From NCBI GenBank assembly GCA_030220185.1, contig JASPKZ010001598.1:1446501-1510500 (forward strand): a DNA stretch of 64,000 nt, in the 5' to 3' direction. The notes beneath the pieces are model-generated. The model was not told where the DNA came from. It saw only the letters and a list, made by a program, of their open reading frames with translations, and did not search any database. The number at the start of each line of letters is the position of its first letter. Position 1 is the first letter of the stretch. Positions 10,793 through 21,880 of this stretch are shown one piece after another. The DNA comes from Diploptera punctata. Its lineage: Eukaryota > Arthropoda > Insecta > Blattodea > Blaberidae. The position numbers and the translations under genes are program-made.

Positions 10793-11165
10793 ATATATTT
10801 CCGGTCCACCGCTGTGGTCTGGAGATAGCGTGCTGCCTTGTCACGCAGCGGGCCCGGGTTCGATCCCCGGTCGGGGCAATATTTCTGACTGGGGTTTTAT
10901 CGAGGTTTTTCCTCACCTGTAAGACAAAAGTCAGAAAACTTTAGGGCCCAAACGGTCCCCGAAATCAAATGGCCATCATCACCATCATCATCCTTATCAT
11001 TATCATCATCATCATCATCATCAGCCTTCACCGGTGTGGAAAGCAACGGGAAGCTATCACACCTGCAATTCCCTAGTAAAGCTGCAAGCATAGAATGAAA
11101 ATACTATGATTGCAGTGAAGCACCTGCCTTTGGGCAGAATTACTATGGATGGATATATTTCCGGT
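10793..11165 (+). mobile_element. Full-length SINE-I with 13-bp target duplication
   Basis: The element (10806-11152) is bounded by the perfect 13-bp direct repeat 'atatatttccggt' (10793-10805, 11153-11165), which fixes both ends of the family: 5' 'ccaccgctgtgg' and 3' '...tactatggatgg'. The B box GGTTCGATCCC lies at 10857-10867. The tRNA-like head is followed by a conserved centre, an (ATC)n tract and a 3' domain ending 'gggcagaattactatgg'. It inserted beside the LINE fragment at 11161-11556. RNA polymerase III transcription is inferred from the boxes. Confidence 0.93.
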
Positions 11166-11556
11166 TTTAACAATGTTGGCACATTTTTCCGGCACCAATG
11201 ATTTGTTTTCAATTTCGTTTTATAATTCCCCTCCATTCGTCTCTATTATAACATATTTCTTCCTATATTTCCCAGTCCTTCAAAGTTTATCTAATCCCTT
11301 GGATCCACGTGAGATTTGGTCGTCCTTTCCTTCTCGTTCCTAATAGTGCCCATTCCATTATTTTTTTTTTGGTAATCTTTCATCCTCCTTTCGATGCACG
11401 TACCATTTTAGTTGCTTTTCTTGGATAAATTCTAAAATCGAGTTTTGCACATTGATGTTCTCTTTTATAACATCATTTCTAGTATTCCATCTCCTTGATA
11501 TCCTAGCAGATATTCTCCAATAGCCCATTTCCGCTACTATTAGCTTTCTTTTCATC
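11161..11556 (-). mobile_element. LINE tail (family F), C-terminal coding remnant
   Basis: The minus ORF 11358-11555 reads as the typical LINE C-terminal block: VAEMGYWR, RNDVIKENI, EKQLKWYVHRK and ERLPKK. Downstream on the minus strand a further block (RRKGRPNLTW, DEWR) continues to about 11161 with stops and frameshifts. RT and endonuclease are missing. It is bordered by a (TAA)n tract at 11557-11594. Confidence 0.75.
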
Positions 11557-11558
11557 TG

Positions 11559-11594
<36 letters not shown>

Positions 11595-11720
11595 TTTTCT
11601 TTATTCTGGCAGAGTTTAGGCCATAAGGCCATCTCTTCCACTCAACCAGCACAAATATAGGCTACAAATACATATTTACAGCATATGTTTTAGGCCTATA
11701 TAGGACTACTGTAGGCCTAT
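11557..11720 (-). mobile_element. LINE family C 3' end with (TAA)n tail
   Basis: The minus strand carries 'ttgtgctggttgagtgg', 'ggccttatggcc' and 'gtcagaataaa'-type sequence followed by (ATT)n, matching the 3' end of the better-preserved copy at 49327-50012. Only the 3' UTR is present. The (TAA)n at 11557-11594 is its tail. Confidence 0.7.
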
Positions 11721-12557
11721 AGGCCTAGACTACTAATTGTACAATAGTTTTAAAATACGTAAAAATTGCAATTTAAATGTCATGTACATAGGCCTACAAT
11801 ATCATTTTACTATAAACATAATAATAATAATAATAGGTTTAACTTATAGCCTAGACCTATTGAACTAAACAGTAAAAGCCAATTAATAGACTTAAATATA
11901 CATACTTTTCAATAGGTAGCTAATGATCAAGCGAAAGAGTATATATAAATTTAGACTCCTTTTAAATTATTCTAACGTCCGACAGCCCCTGATTTCCTGT
12001 AGGGTAGGCCTAAATCGTTTTATAAATTCAAATCTCCGTAGGCCTAAATTCTTAGAGAAATAAGCCTTTATGAAACAATATCAGGATAAAGTAGTCGAGA
12101 GCTAAAACTGATAGCTACTATATTTTCGTAAATTTAATATGTTGAGATCAAAGTCCCTTGATCATGTATATCGAAGTAACTTAGACCACTTGTGCATTGA
12201 GAGTGAGTCGACCTGTGGCTGAAGAACGGCAAGATTTCGCGGCGATATAAATGTGCAAGGCGAGGTGTGTGGGGTGGGTACAACTCGGACTAGAGTAGAT
12301 ATATAGGGAGGCTAGGGACGTATATAAATTTCTACGGCTATCGTAACAGAAGTGGGGATCTAAAACAGCTAGCTACAAGTAGAACAGACCACCTTCTTAT
12401 ATAGAGATTGTAAACTACCACATATAGATACACAACTTCAAAGACACATGAAGTTCATCCATTGGCCTCAAGCAGTAGGCCTAATAGGTCAATCTCATCC
12501 CATTGTAACGGTAGTCATATTTCACCTATAGGCCTAATTACTAATTTAATAATCACC
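11721..12557. other. Intergenic DNA, no gene seen
   Basis: No coding or recognised repeat structure here. TAGGCCTA and its variants are dense (for example a double octamer near 11713-11727), and the rest is AT-rich. Confidence 0.45.
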
Positions 12558-12879
12558 ATCATTAAGTCAACCGCTGTGGTCTTGAGGTAGAGTGCTGCCT
12601 TGTCATGGAGCGGGACCGGGTTCGATCCCCGGTCGGGGCAATTTTTCTGGGTGAAGTTTTTTCGGGGTTTTTCCTCACCTGTAAGACAAATGTCAGGAAA
12701 ACTTTAAAGTCCAAACGGTCCCCGAAATCATATGGCCTTCACCGATGTGGAAAGCAACGGAAAGCTACCACACCTACAATTCCCTAGTAAAGCTGCAAGC
12801 ATATCATGAAAATACTATGATTGTAGTGAAGGATCTGCCTTCGGGCAGAATTACTATGGATGGATGGACAATCATTAAG
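12558..12879 (+). mobile_element. SINE-I lacking the ATC tract, 9-bp target duplication
   Basis: The SINE-I body (about 12567-12870) is flanked by 'atcattaag' at 12558-12566 and 12871-12879. The (ATC)n tract found in other copies is absent: 'atatggcc' joins straight to 'ttcaccgatgtgg'. The insertion site is the left boundary of the TTAA-flanked element that follows. Confidence 0.85.
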
Positions 12880-13862
12880 GGGGGTGATGGGTGAAATTTC
12901 TATTTTGTACATTTTTTGAGCTGGAGACTTGAGTTTTTGTACAAACATTCACTGTATGATACATCCATCCGTAGTAATTCTGCCCGAAGGCAGGTCCTTC
13001 ACTGCAATCATAGCATTTTCATGCTATACTTACAGCTTTACTAGGGAATTGTGTAGGTATGGTAGCTTCCCGTTGCTTTCCACACCGGTGAAGGATGATG
13101 ATGATAATGAGAATGATAAGGATGATAAGGATGATGGCCATATGATTTCGGGGACCGTTTGGACCTTAAAGTTTTCCTGACATTTGTCTTACAGGTGAGG
13201 AAAAACCCCGATAAAAACCTCACCCAGAAAAACTGCCCCGACCGGGGATCGAACGAATGATGTGTTTAAGTTTCATTCTTGTGAGACATTTTATGAGTTA
13301 TTAAATATTACATTTTCAAAAAATTGCTTATAAAACATATTATAATTAAATGGGTTCCACATTTTTTAGTAAAATGTCTGATTTTTTTACAAGACCCCTA
13401 AAATATTTGGAAAAACAACATGCATTAGAATTCTTATAATGTGAAAATGCAAGGAATAATAAAAAAAGATTAATAATTGCATACATTTAATTTTTTATTT
13501 CTTAAAATACTACTTCAATCATGAAACCCATGCACTACTTTGTTACCCATTGTTTTTAGGACATGCAGTAAAAATGTAAACTTTCTAGGACAAAATTTCT
13601 GAATTCCACTCAATTTCGAATGTACAAAAATGCAGTGAAAATAAAAGTGTGGAAAAACAAGTTTAAAGATTTGCATGCAGGTGGTATTTAACTGGTGCAA
13701 CCTTTTAACTCTGACGTAATTTAGGGCACTTGGAAGCGCCATAGGCCTCTGAAACTTTGTTAACATATACATTAGAGTACAGGCTATTTTTTAGTACAAA
13801 AAAACAAAAAAATACCAATTTTGATCGAGGATGGTCAATTTTTCACCCATCACTCCCCTTAA
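12875..13862. mobile_element. TTAA-flanked DNA element with 18-bp TIRs and nested SINE
   Basis: The left TIR 'ggggggtgatgggtgaaa' (12879-12896) and the reverse complement of the right TIR (13841-13858) match at 17 of 18 positions. Each end abuts TTAA (12875-12878, 13859-13862), the target duplication of piggyBac-type elements. The interior has no transposase (minus ORF 13515-13772 is unrecognised), so it is non-autonomous. A minus-strand SINE-I occupies 12959-13253, so about 690 bp is the element itself. Confidence 0.75.
12959..13253 (-). mobile_element. 5'-truncated SINE-I nested in the TTAA element
   Basis: The minus-strand SINE runs from its 3' end ('catccatcc' at about 12961) through the centre to the B box at 13243-13253, where it stops abruptly. 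The A-box half of the tRNA-like head is missing, as expected for incomplete reverse transcription. No convincing target duplication was found. Confidence 0.88.
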
Positions 13863-13879
13863 CGTACTTTTGGTTTTAG

Positions 13880-14660
13880 GTAGTTTGAGCCTGTTGATAT
13901 GAGATATCAAGATGTGGTCAGTCCAACTTAATTTTGGTCTTCCTTAATATCGACGTCCTTTAGGTTGATACTGCAATACTAATTTACGAAAGCGATATTG
14001 GTCCAGTCTTTGGACATATTGTAACCAATTTGTTTAATAACTCTGAATTTCTTTAACTATATTTCAAACTTTTGCGTATATCTGTGTTTGTTTGCTTGTC
14101 CATTTTAGTGAAACCTGGGAGTGAACGTAAAATCTCATTGTGCGGCTTGCAATTTTGATTTGATTTTAGAATTTAGTATCCAATATTGGCTGCTATATTT
14201 CACTACTGATTTTGTATAGGCTTAATCTCAACTCGGTTGTGGTTGATATTTGTTTACCAAAATTTATTTTTGTGACTCCATTTATTGCATTTTTTCGTAA
14301 CTTTATCTAGGCCTATGTATCATTTATTATGTTAGGTGACCGAGGTAATTGCCTAAATTCAGAAGCTTGCTCTATAATATTTACATATAATTATATTTTA
14401 ACTCTTCGTAAGTGTTTTCCACCCTACCCATAAATTTTGTTTATTGAGAAGAAATCTTCAAATCGAACTGTTTGGCTATATTATTTAACTGATGTGTTCC
14501 CATTTGTAAATTATCCTCTGAGGTTCCAAACTGTACTAAATCATCTGCATACTGAAGTACTATTTGTATAATTTCGTTTCTGTATATAATTTATGTTTTA
14601 TAAATAGGTCTACAGAATTTAAAGCAAATTCCATATTTTTAATAAATAGTTTAGGCATAT
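13880..14660 (-). mobile_element. LINE fragment (family H) including the RT YADD box
   Basis: The minus strand encodes degraded reverse transcriptase. The catalytic box is at 14540-14551 in the context LQYADDLVQFG, followed by EDNLQMG, QLNNIAKQFDLKIS, then stops and frameshifts. Further down the minus strand, near 14040-13930, a C-terminal block is seen (TNWLQYVQRLDQYRFRK, QPKGRR). This is the only fragment here that retains the RT active site. It is a pseudogene by its many stops and ends 18 bp from the TTAA element. Confidence 0.7.
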
Positions 14661-15302
14661 TTCTCTCATAGGCCTATAAGTTACGTAAATCACCAGCTAC
14701 AGTGTATCATAAAATCCATAATTTCTCATTTCGTCTGCCGTAGATTTTTATAGGCCTATAGGCCTAAGTCCTATACAGGCTATATAATTTCGTAGCAAAA
14801 CTTACTTTAATTTGACATAAAAATGAGATTCGTTGCAAAATGTTATCAATTTTTATAACAGGCGTATGTAGGCGTAGCAAATAAGATACAAAAATTGAAT
14901 TAAGGGACAGGGATCGACATTTAGGCCTATCTGAAAAAAAAGGTAATTCTAAATTTTACTTAGCATGAATGACTTACGTCTATTGTTAAGAAGGAGCTAG
15001 GCCTATACGAAATCATTGTCATTACAAAAATCTATGTTGTTCAATAAGTAGGTAGGCCTAGGGCCTATAGGCCTAATGCTCATAATTTTATTTCTCGATT
15101 GCGTTTCATTAGACATGAACGTAGCTTATATAGGTCTATTGGTAGTAATTTTTATTATTCTATCGTATATTTATGATTCATTAAATTACATATCGATAAG
15201 CCTACTAAATATTAGTTATCAATATTAAAATCAAATTGTCTAGATCTACCTAAATAGGCGATTTTCACTAATGTAGAATAAAAAAAACTCCTGGCGCAAC
15301 AG
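14661..15302. other. Intergenic DNA, no gene seen
   Basis: AT-rich with dense TAGGCCTA octamers, including doubled ones near 14750-14766 and 15055-15075. No ORF or repeat end is supported. Confidence 0.45.
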
Positions 15303-15307
15303 GCCTA

Positions 15308-15631
15308 CAAGGCCCTTAGTCTACCAGCCGGCTGCTGCCCTCACATTCACATGTGTCAATAACAGAAGTAGTTGATTATCAGCCAGTGTAGGGGTGACGT
15401 GTTGTCAGCATGTCGAGTCCCCCAGCCGTCATAGCTGGTTTTCTCAACCTGGAGTCGCTACTTATTGTAGCTACCCAAATGCATCACGATGCTGGGTGCG
15501 CACCGGTCCCATACTGGCCGAAATACCATGAGAAAATGTCTTCCCCCCATGGAGACTCGAACCAGCGCAAGTCCCGTAGCTCTGCGCCAAGGCTTCCTGC
15601 CTTAACCACTCGGCTAAGGCGCGGGACACTG
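15308..15631 (-). mobile_element. tRNA-derived SINE-II (Leu/Ser-like head)
   Basis: On the minus strand the element begins at 15631 with 'gtcccgcgccttagccgag', a tRNA-Leu/Ser-like A box (GCCGAGTGGTTAAGGC). A B box (GGTTCGAGTCTCC) follows at about 15550-15562. The body continues with 'gccagtatgggaccggtg' and 'cagcatcgtgatg' and ends near 15308. The plus-strand copy at 34338-34640 is the same family, and 16645-16715 is a fragment. It is not a functional tRNA gene: no acceptor stem closes around it. Confidence 0.82.
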
Positions 15632-15710
15632 ATTTAGAATAGACAGATAAAATTTATTTTTTAATTTAAAAAATAATATGCCTAATTAAAGAGTACCGGA
15701 CATGTAGAGT

Positions 15711-15741
15711 CTATTATTATTATTATTATTATTATTAGGCC

Positions 15742-15779
<38 letters not shown>

Positions 15780-15850
15780 GCTATAGGCCTACTATTAGGC
15801 ATAACTTATTATCATTAGATTATTATTAATATTATTATTGTATTATTATT
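15711..15850. repeat. (ATT)n microsatellite interrupted by TAGGCCTA
   Basis: ATT runs broken at about 15737 by 'taggccta' and further on by 'ctataggcctactattaggcat'. The interruptions are the same octamer found throughout the window. Confidence 0.9.
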
Positions 15851-15856
15851 TAGCCT

Positions 15857-16215
15857 ATTATCGGAGGGTGTCCACCACTGTGGTCTCGAGGTAGCGCGCT
15901 GCCTTGTCACGCAGCGGGCCCGGGTTCGGTCCCCGGTCGGGGCAGTTTTTCTGGGTGAGGTTTTTATCGGGGTTTTTCCTCACCTGTAAGACAAATGTCA
16001 GGAAAACTTTAAGGCCCAAACGGTCCCCGAAATCATATGGCCATCATCATCATGATCATCGTTATCATTATCATCCTTCACCGGTGTGGAAAGCAACGGG
16101 AAGCTACCACACCTAGACAATTCCCTAGTAAAGCTACAAGCATAGCATGAAAATGCTGTGATTGCAGTGAAGGACCTGCCTTCGGGCAGAATTACTATGG
16201 ATGGATTATCGGAGG
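15857..16215 (+). mobile_element. Full-length SINE-I with 11-bp target duplication
   Basis: The direct repeat 'attatcggagg' (15857-15867 and 16205-16215) flanks the element (15868-16204). The head has the pol III boxes, with B box GGTTCGGTCCC carrying one change. The (ATC)n tract is short. The 3' end 'cagaattactatggatgg' matches the copy at 10806-11152. Confidence 0.92.
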
Positions 16216-16379
16216 AAAAGAAGAGGGAGATTTAAAAAACATGGACAGAGGGAATTAAGAATTAGATGAGGGACAGAGAACTACAGGATGGAAGCAGAGA
16301 GATGAATGGAGGAAGAGAATCAAAACTTAATATTGGGCACAGGGAGATGACGTATAGGCCTACATTTAAACATTGTTAA

Positions 16380-16449
16380 ATAATAATAATAATAATAATA
16401 ACAACAACAATAATACTATCTAATAATGATAATAATAATAATAATAATA

Positions 16450-16501
<52 letters not shown>

Positions 16502-16530
16502 GGCCTACTATTATTATTATTATTATATTA
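16380..16530. repeat. (TAA)n/(ATT)n microsatellite
   Basis: TAA runs switch to ATT at about 16450, giving a potential hairpin, and are interrupted by one TAGGCCTA at about 16499-16506. Confidence 0.9.
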
Positions 16531-16644
16531 TTTTATATTGGAATATTAAGACTAAGTGTGACCTCAGCATAAAATTAATATTTGGCGTTAGTCGTACCCC
16601 TATTGTCACCAAACTATTATTTTTGGGTCTGTTTATAATTTTGA

Positions 16645-16715
16645 TTAGTATGGGACTGGTATACATCTAGCATCGTGAGGAATTTGGATACTACAGCAAG
16701 TGGTAGTTCCAGGTT
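16645..16715 (+). mobile_element. SINE-II fragment
   Basis: 'tatgggactggt', 'agcatcgtgaggaattt' and 'agttccaggtttgaaaa' follow in the order seen in the central part of the SINE-II copy at 34338-34640. Head and tail are missing. Confidence 0.5.
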
Positions 16716-17255
16716 TGAAAAATCATAAGTATAGGCCTAAGTTTCAACAGCTGCGAAACATACTCATCAAGTCATCACATAGGCCTAGGCTATGATTCTT
16801 ATACTGCTAAAAGAATGTCAACCTCTGTCATTAATACACGTAGATATGAAACTAGTAGCCTATGCCAAATGCCTTATAAGGCCAATAACGCCATGGAATA
16901 ATAGGTAGGCCTATCTTAAGCACACGAAAATGCAAGTTAGGCTATAGTGAAAGACAAGTCTTAAAATATTTCATTCCTAGCACTCGCTTTTCCTTTGCTA
17001 AACCCAACCCACACCCTCCTAAGCACATGGCGTAGAAATTATTGACATAGTTGCAGTATTCTCCAGTAGGCCTACATAAGTCGGTTATGAATTTATTAAT
17101 TTTGTATTTATGAAAGAGAAACGTTGGCAATCTAGTAAAATTTCAGTAGCCTGGCTCTAATGAGGGTCTGCCGTCATATCGCCGTTGTTCAATGTTCCCT
17201 CCAGCAGAAGCGGCTTGGGGAGATAGATTTATGACAGCTTGAAAGAAAGTATAAT

Positions 17256-17440
17256 CTGACCAACCGATCTGTGCCCCCGTAAGATATGGGAACTGAACAC
17301 TAATTCCTTTTCTGCCTCAGTAAATCATTTCCCTACCTGTATTCCTATCTCTATATTTTCTTTGGACCATACCACTTCTCTATCTTTAAGCCTTCTTGGA
17401 GGACAGGTTATTTGCACTAGCAGTCCAGTGTTGTCAACTC
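17256..17440 (+). repeat. Interspersed repeat R5, copy a
   Basis: Matches the reverse complement of 22459-22645. Shared blocks include 'gaccaaccgat', 'tgcccccgtaa', 'ttttctgcctc' and 'cagtccagtg' followed by 'gtcaactcaacat'. Class unknown. Confidence 0.65.
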
Positions 17441-18289
17441 AACATGAACATTGTGGTGAATAAATATTATTAAACAAGTAATAGAAGTCAATCACCGTCA
17501 TTAGACCTACTTAAATATGAAGAAGTAATAATTAACCTTACATAATTCAGTAATCAACATCCATGACACTGTTTGGGGAAAGTTTGGCAAAATCCGAACT
17601 CCTGGCTACTTTTTGACGAGGTGGGAGGGAAGTGCGTGGAACGGAGTGAATACAAATACTAGTGTTGTCTTTTCTAAGAACGACTGCAGCGCTAAAGGGG
17701 GCACCGATCCGTTGGTCAGAAAATACGGCCTATTATAGGCTATGTTAAAACTTGTCTCAGTATATAAGACAGCGCCTCTAGCGGTAGAGTTTCTAAGCTT
17801 GATCCAGAAACCATAAAAGTTGACCATCTATAGAGAAAAGAAGCGAAAAAGAGCTATGTAAGATTGCTATTGTTGGAGTGGCTACTAGGTATATTCATGT
17901 CATTGTTGTTTCTATTTATCTGCCGCGTGGTTGGTTGCCCCGTCATTTCTTTTGTTTGCCATCTCACTCTTTTCGCTTACGGCTCCACCACGCGCTCTCG
18001 TGGGCTCTGAACGCATCAATGTTTCAAAATGGCTACGCCGCGCTGTGAGAAGGGCGGTAACAAATGAAGGGTAGTAAAAAGAGACAGTAAGTGGATACAA
18101 GTTTGATGCTTTTTGTATTATTTTATTTGTTTGCGAGAAAATGATCGAGAGAAAATAATTTCATAAACCATCTGTCAGACGTGATTTGAATTCAATTAAT
18201 GCAAGAAAACCATCCATCAGAGAATTAAATCCGACTGCACAAGTCGAGTTAAAAATGATTACATTTATAATATTCAAACTCCTCTCGGT
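17441..18289. other. Intergenic DNA, no gene seen
   Basis: Short ORFs on the minus strand (17606-17827, 17912-18100) show no recognisable domain or splice context. The region is somewhat less AT-rich than average. Confidence 0.4.
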
Positions 18290-18920
18290 TCATTCTCACT
18301 ATACCTTAAACGCTCTTAGAGAGATTATAGGCCAAATATAAACAAATGCCAATTGTATCCTTCCGCCATTTACGCCACAATTAGGGCCTACTCTCACATT
18401 GACAGGGACCATGTGTGAAGTCGGCCTATATAAGACATGTGATAGTTGAATGGGGTAGATTATAAGAAAGCTGGTGAGATTTTTCACTGAACTTGTGAAA
18501 TACATTTAAAATAACTGTTTTTGGCCACTAGTTAGGATTTACCAGACTTGTGTTTTAAAAATTTAGATGGCAACACAGCAATAGAAGATTCGACAACTTC
18601 AGCCATTTAGTTGCATCAGAATTGACTCTAATACATCATCCAAATGAAATAAACTATTTTATGTTGTAATTATTAATTAAGTAACTTATATTTTAGAATA
18701 CTGTAGGCCTATATTCTATGTTTTGAATATTATTATTTTCATTCACGAAGAATAACAAGTAGGCTATATTCAGAAGAAATAGTTTTAATTTAATGAAGGG
18801 AACTACTTCCTCGCATACTTATTACTTCTACGACGTATGACGGTGTTCATAACCAATGAAAATCAAGGAGGTCACATGGTTTTGTTTTTGATGACGATCA
18901 TTTTAATATCAGATAGCCTT
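18290..18920 (+). repeat. Long interspersed repeat R1+R2, copy a
   Basis: 18290-18545 matches 24005-24260, and 18665-18920 matches 25445-25665, in the same order. Shared phrases include 'tgtatccttccgccattt', 'tatataagacatgtg', 'gaatggggtagatta' and 'attcacgaagaataaca'. Copy a is contiguous, whereas copy b has about 1.1 kb of LINE and foldback DNA inserted. A TATA-like 'tatataag' at about 18427 hints at an LTR or promoter segment, but no LTR ends were found. Confidence 0.7.
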
Positions 18921-19565
18921 TAGATATAGTCTACGTCTACAGAATGCGTCTCTTGTTTAAAGTAGGGCCTATTAGTCTACATGGCCAAAATATACTTACT
19001 TCAGTCATGTAGGCCTACTACTCGCCCAATTTAAATCTGCACGCGGTAAATATGCTAAGAAAGTGATGTGGAATGTCTTCCTTCTCTTACTAGCCTATGT
19101 TGCCAATTCCTGTCCCCTGTAGGCCTATTGTGTTGACTGTAAGGGGAGCGCGGGCAAATACTGAGTGGATTTCTGAACCGAAGTCAAAACCACGACCCCA
19201 GTTTTCCAATTTTTTATTGTTTCCATAAAATTTATAAAAATGACTAAACATTTACAGAAATTGTTATGAAACCATAGGCATGATTCAGACATATATATAT
19301 ATATATATATATAGCTATAGCCTATATCCTAAATTTAGATTTTCAGTTTTTATGGTTATGGAAGCATTTAAAAAATCTGAAAACCGGAGTCGTGGTTTAG
19401 ACTTCGATTGAGAAATCCACCCACTGTGTTTTTTTAAATGATACGACACCTACAGTAGTCGAAGATCAAATGAATAATCCGGCAACCATGTTACTATGTT
19501 ACTACTGGGGAATGAGCTGTCCCTCCTTTGCCTTCCTAACTACTTTAGATATTACCAATTCCCGT

Positions 19566-19592
19566 TCCCTGTGTTGTGTTGTGTTGTGTTGT
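19566..19592. repeat. (TGTGT)n-type short minisatellite
   Basis: Five-base 'gtgtt' units repeated about five times within 'cctgtgttgtgttgtg'. Confidence 0.8.
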
Positions 19593-19772
19593 GAGGCTGG
19601 CAATAGAGAGATGACAAACACCGTGATTTTAAATAATCCGAAATCTTTAACAGTCAGTCGTCGACTTAAATGACTAATTTGATAACCGTGTAATAGGTCC
19701 TAATATCTCACATGATTTAAGTGGTAGGCCTACTCCTTTCTATACATACAGAAATCGTTTGGGGAGACTAGC

Positions 19773-20005
19773 GCTATAGTTCGCCTGGCTTAACTTTGCA
19801 AGAAATTTGTAGAAAGATACAGCTGTGCTCACCTCTCTCACTCGCACCAGTGTTTTCGTTTTCTTTACCAGGCCTAAGGGGGAAGACTTAAACTGACAAC
19901 AGGGTGGGTTCTTTCTTTTCTAACTGGACGAAAGTGGTCAAGTATCTACCCTTATATCTCCATCTCTTTGCCAAGTTAAGCCAGATATAGCCTACAATAA
20001 CACAC
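19773..20005. mobile_element. MITE R6, copy a, TIR 'ctggcttaactttgca'
   Basis: The left end 'ctggcttaactttgca' (from 19787) is mirrored by 'tgccaagttaagccag' at the right end. The whole element matches the reverse complement of 32070-32312, including 'actggtgcgagtgagag', 'cccaccctgttgtca' and 'caaatttct'. It has no ORF. The precise target duplication is not clear. Confidence 0.7.
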
Positions 20006-20126
20006 TTCCCCTTTAGTCGTGCAGACTTAATCTGGACGAGTAATAGGGCCTAAGTGATGGCATTTTTTTTAATGCCAAGAGTGACTATATAGGCCTAGGC
20101 CTATACATGCTTAAACTTATAAAAAC

Positions 20127-20215
20127 ACACACACATTATGATATAGGCCTATATATATATATATATATATATAGGCCTATATATATATATGTATGTATTT
20201 ATTTATTTATTTTTT
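20127..20215. repeat. (TA)n-rich tract with embedded TAGGCCTA
   Basis: TA runs interrupted by two TAGGCCTA octamers, followed by 'atttatttattt'. Simple sequence. Confidence 0.85.
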
Positions 20216-20482
20216 CCACCGCTATGGTCTTGAGGTAGCGGGCCCGGGTTCGATTCCCGGTCGGGACAAGCTTCCTCTGTGGGATTTTTTCCGGAATTTT
20301 TCCTCCCTGTAAGACAAATGATAGGCAGCTTTAAGGCCCAAAAGGTCCCCGAACATCTTTATCATTATTATTCCCGGTGTGGAAAGCAACGGGTAGCTAC
20401 CACAACTATAATTCCCTATAAAACTGCAAAGCACTGCTATGATTGCTATGAAGGACCTGTTCTAGGGCAGAACACTATAGAA
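20216..20482 (+). mobile_element. Diverged SINE-I subfamily copy
   Basis: The head 'tccaccgctatggtcttgag' and B box GGTTCGATTCCC are retained, but the spacer between the boxes is about 20 bp shorter. The 3' end reads 'gggcagaacactat', not 'gggcagaattactat'. Similar changes occur in the fragment at 44673-44876, so this is a distinct older subfamily. Confidence 0.8.
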
Positions 20483-20524
20483 TAGTCCTACATTAGATTT
20501 AATAGTCTAGACCTATAGCCTATG

Positions 20525-20830
20525 TATATTTTTCGAATAGTGCAAGAATAGGGTGGACTTGTGAAAAACTAGCCTATAGGCCTATATGACATGCATGGGC
20601 CTAAACACATAGGCCTATATACCTACATAAATTACATCTTATAGACTAGGCCTATAGGTAGCTGCCTATAGGCCTACATTTCTTTCGAATAGTGCAAGAA
20701 TGGACTGAACTTATGAAAAATTAGCCTACATATGAAAGGCATAGACCTAAACATATATAGGCCTATAATTTAGGCCTACATCTTATGGCCTAGGCCTATA
20801 TATATTTTTTAATAGTGCAGGATTAGGGCA
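20525..20830. repeat. ~2.3-copy tandem repeat (unit ~120-150 bp) with differing octamer content
   Basis: Units each begin 'tcgaatagtgcaagaat' or a relative (about 20532, 20685, 20806) and contain 'acttatgaaaaa.tagcct'. The first unit carries several TAGGCCTA insertions absent from the same place in the second: 'tagcctata-ggccta-tatgaca' against 'tagcctacatatgaaa'. Confidence 0.7.
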
Positions 20831-21327
20831 AGAAGTGGCGCTTAGTTGAAAAAAGTTTGAAAGTCACTGGTTTAATTTAAATAAATTTATCCCGGAACCA
20901 AGTTGAAATTCGGTGCTTTCAATGGAAGTAGCTCTCAGAGATTGTTTTAAAAATAAAACCACAGAAATTGACTTATCCAAGAAGTGGCAGATACTGCGCT
21001 AACCAAGTATCCGACATATAAAGACAGAAGCATGCAAATTTTAAATCACTCCAAACCAACAGAAAGCCATCGATTGGAGGCTAATTGGACTTGACTTGGG
21101 GCGCCGTCATGCAAGGAAATGCTTTCCCCCCTCATGCCAAGTAGCAATCATTATTAATGCAATTAAACTCTTGTGCTGTAAAAACCATCTAAGTCGTGCA
21201 TTTCAAATCATAAAAAAACACATTAATTTTACAATAGGCCTACGTTTATTACACAGAGCGAGAGTAATATAAGAGCCTGATTTTTAAACTTTTTTTTTCT
21301 GCTTTTAAGTAAGAGTTCATTGAGTAG

Positions 21328-21480
21328 TTTATAACTAACTTACTGGCATTGTCGGACCAGGAGGGTCATGACCGCGTGGACATAACATCCCCATAAATCC
21401 CTATCCTGATGTAATGTTTTCCTATGATTTCCTGTAATATAGGCTACCTCCCTCAATTAACGTCAATATTATTCTACCAC
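21328..21480 (-). mobile_element. LINE family A tail, short degraded copy
   Basis: The minus strand matches the extreme 3' end of LINE A (compare 62200-62742): 'aactaac.tactggca', 'catgaccgcgtgg', 'ccctatcctgatg' and 'cctccctcaatt'. Only about 150 bp remains. Confidence 0.7.
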
Positions 21481-21713
21481 CGCATTCATCCTAGCTACAG
21501 AGTGTTTTCCCTCTGCCTCCTGAAACTAGTTTCCATTGCCCCAACTTATTATGTTAATATTTTATGGAACAATGGTAGGCCTCAAATAATAAGGAGGATA
21601 AAGGCCGGTGCAAGAAATGGATGGTCCGAGCTGAACCCGATGCTTTAGGCATTAAGTAGCAGACGAAGATATGATAGTCTGAACACTTGTGTTTCAAAAT
21701 TAAATAATAGGCC

Positions 21714-21717
<4 letters not shown>

Positions 21718-21745
<28 letters not shown>

Positions 21746-21880
21746 GGCCTAATAATAATAATAGACAAAATAAATAATAATAATAGGCATAATAATAATA
21801 ATAGTAATAATAATAATAGCTTTATTTTTCCTGCAGAATTAAGGCCTTAAGGCCTTGACCACCACTCAACCAAATTTCAA
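21718..21880 (-). mobile_element. LINE family C 3' end with (TAA)n tail
   Basis: The TAA runs (21718-21816, broken by TAGGCCTA) are followed by 'ctttatttttcctgcagaa' and 'ggccttaaggcc', which match the reverse complement of the 3' UTR of the LINE at 49327-50012. No coding part. Confidence 0.6.

Noticed and set aside
10806..10880. tRNA gene at SINE heads (also 15550-15631, 34338-34420)
   Set aside because: A and B boxes are present, but there is no complementary acceptor stem or cloverleaf closure, and each is fused to the SINE body.
15904..16116. Arg/Pro/His-containing ORFs inside SINE-I copies (also 9051-9395, 12605-12787, 33809-34054)
   Set aside because: The same frame is read through the pol III head of each SINE; copies differ by frameshifts and the element is non-coding.
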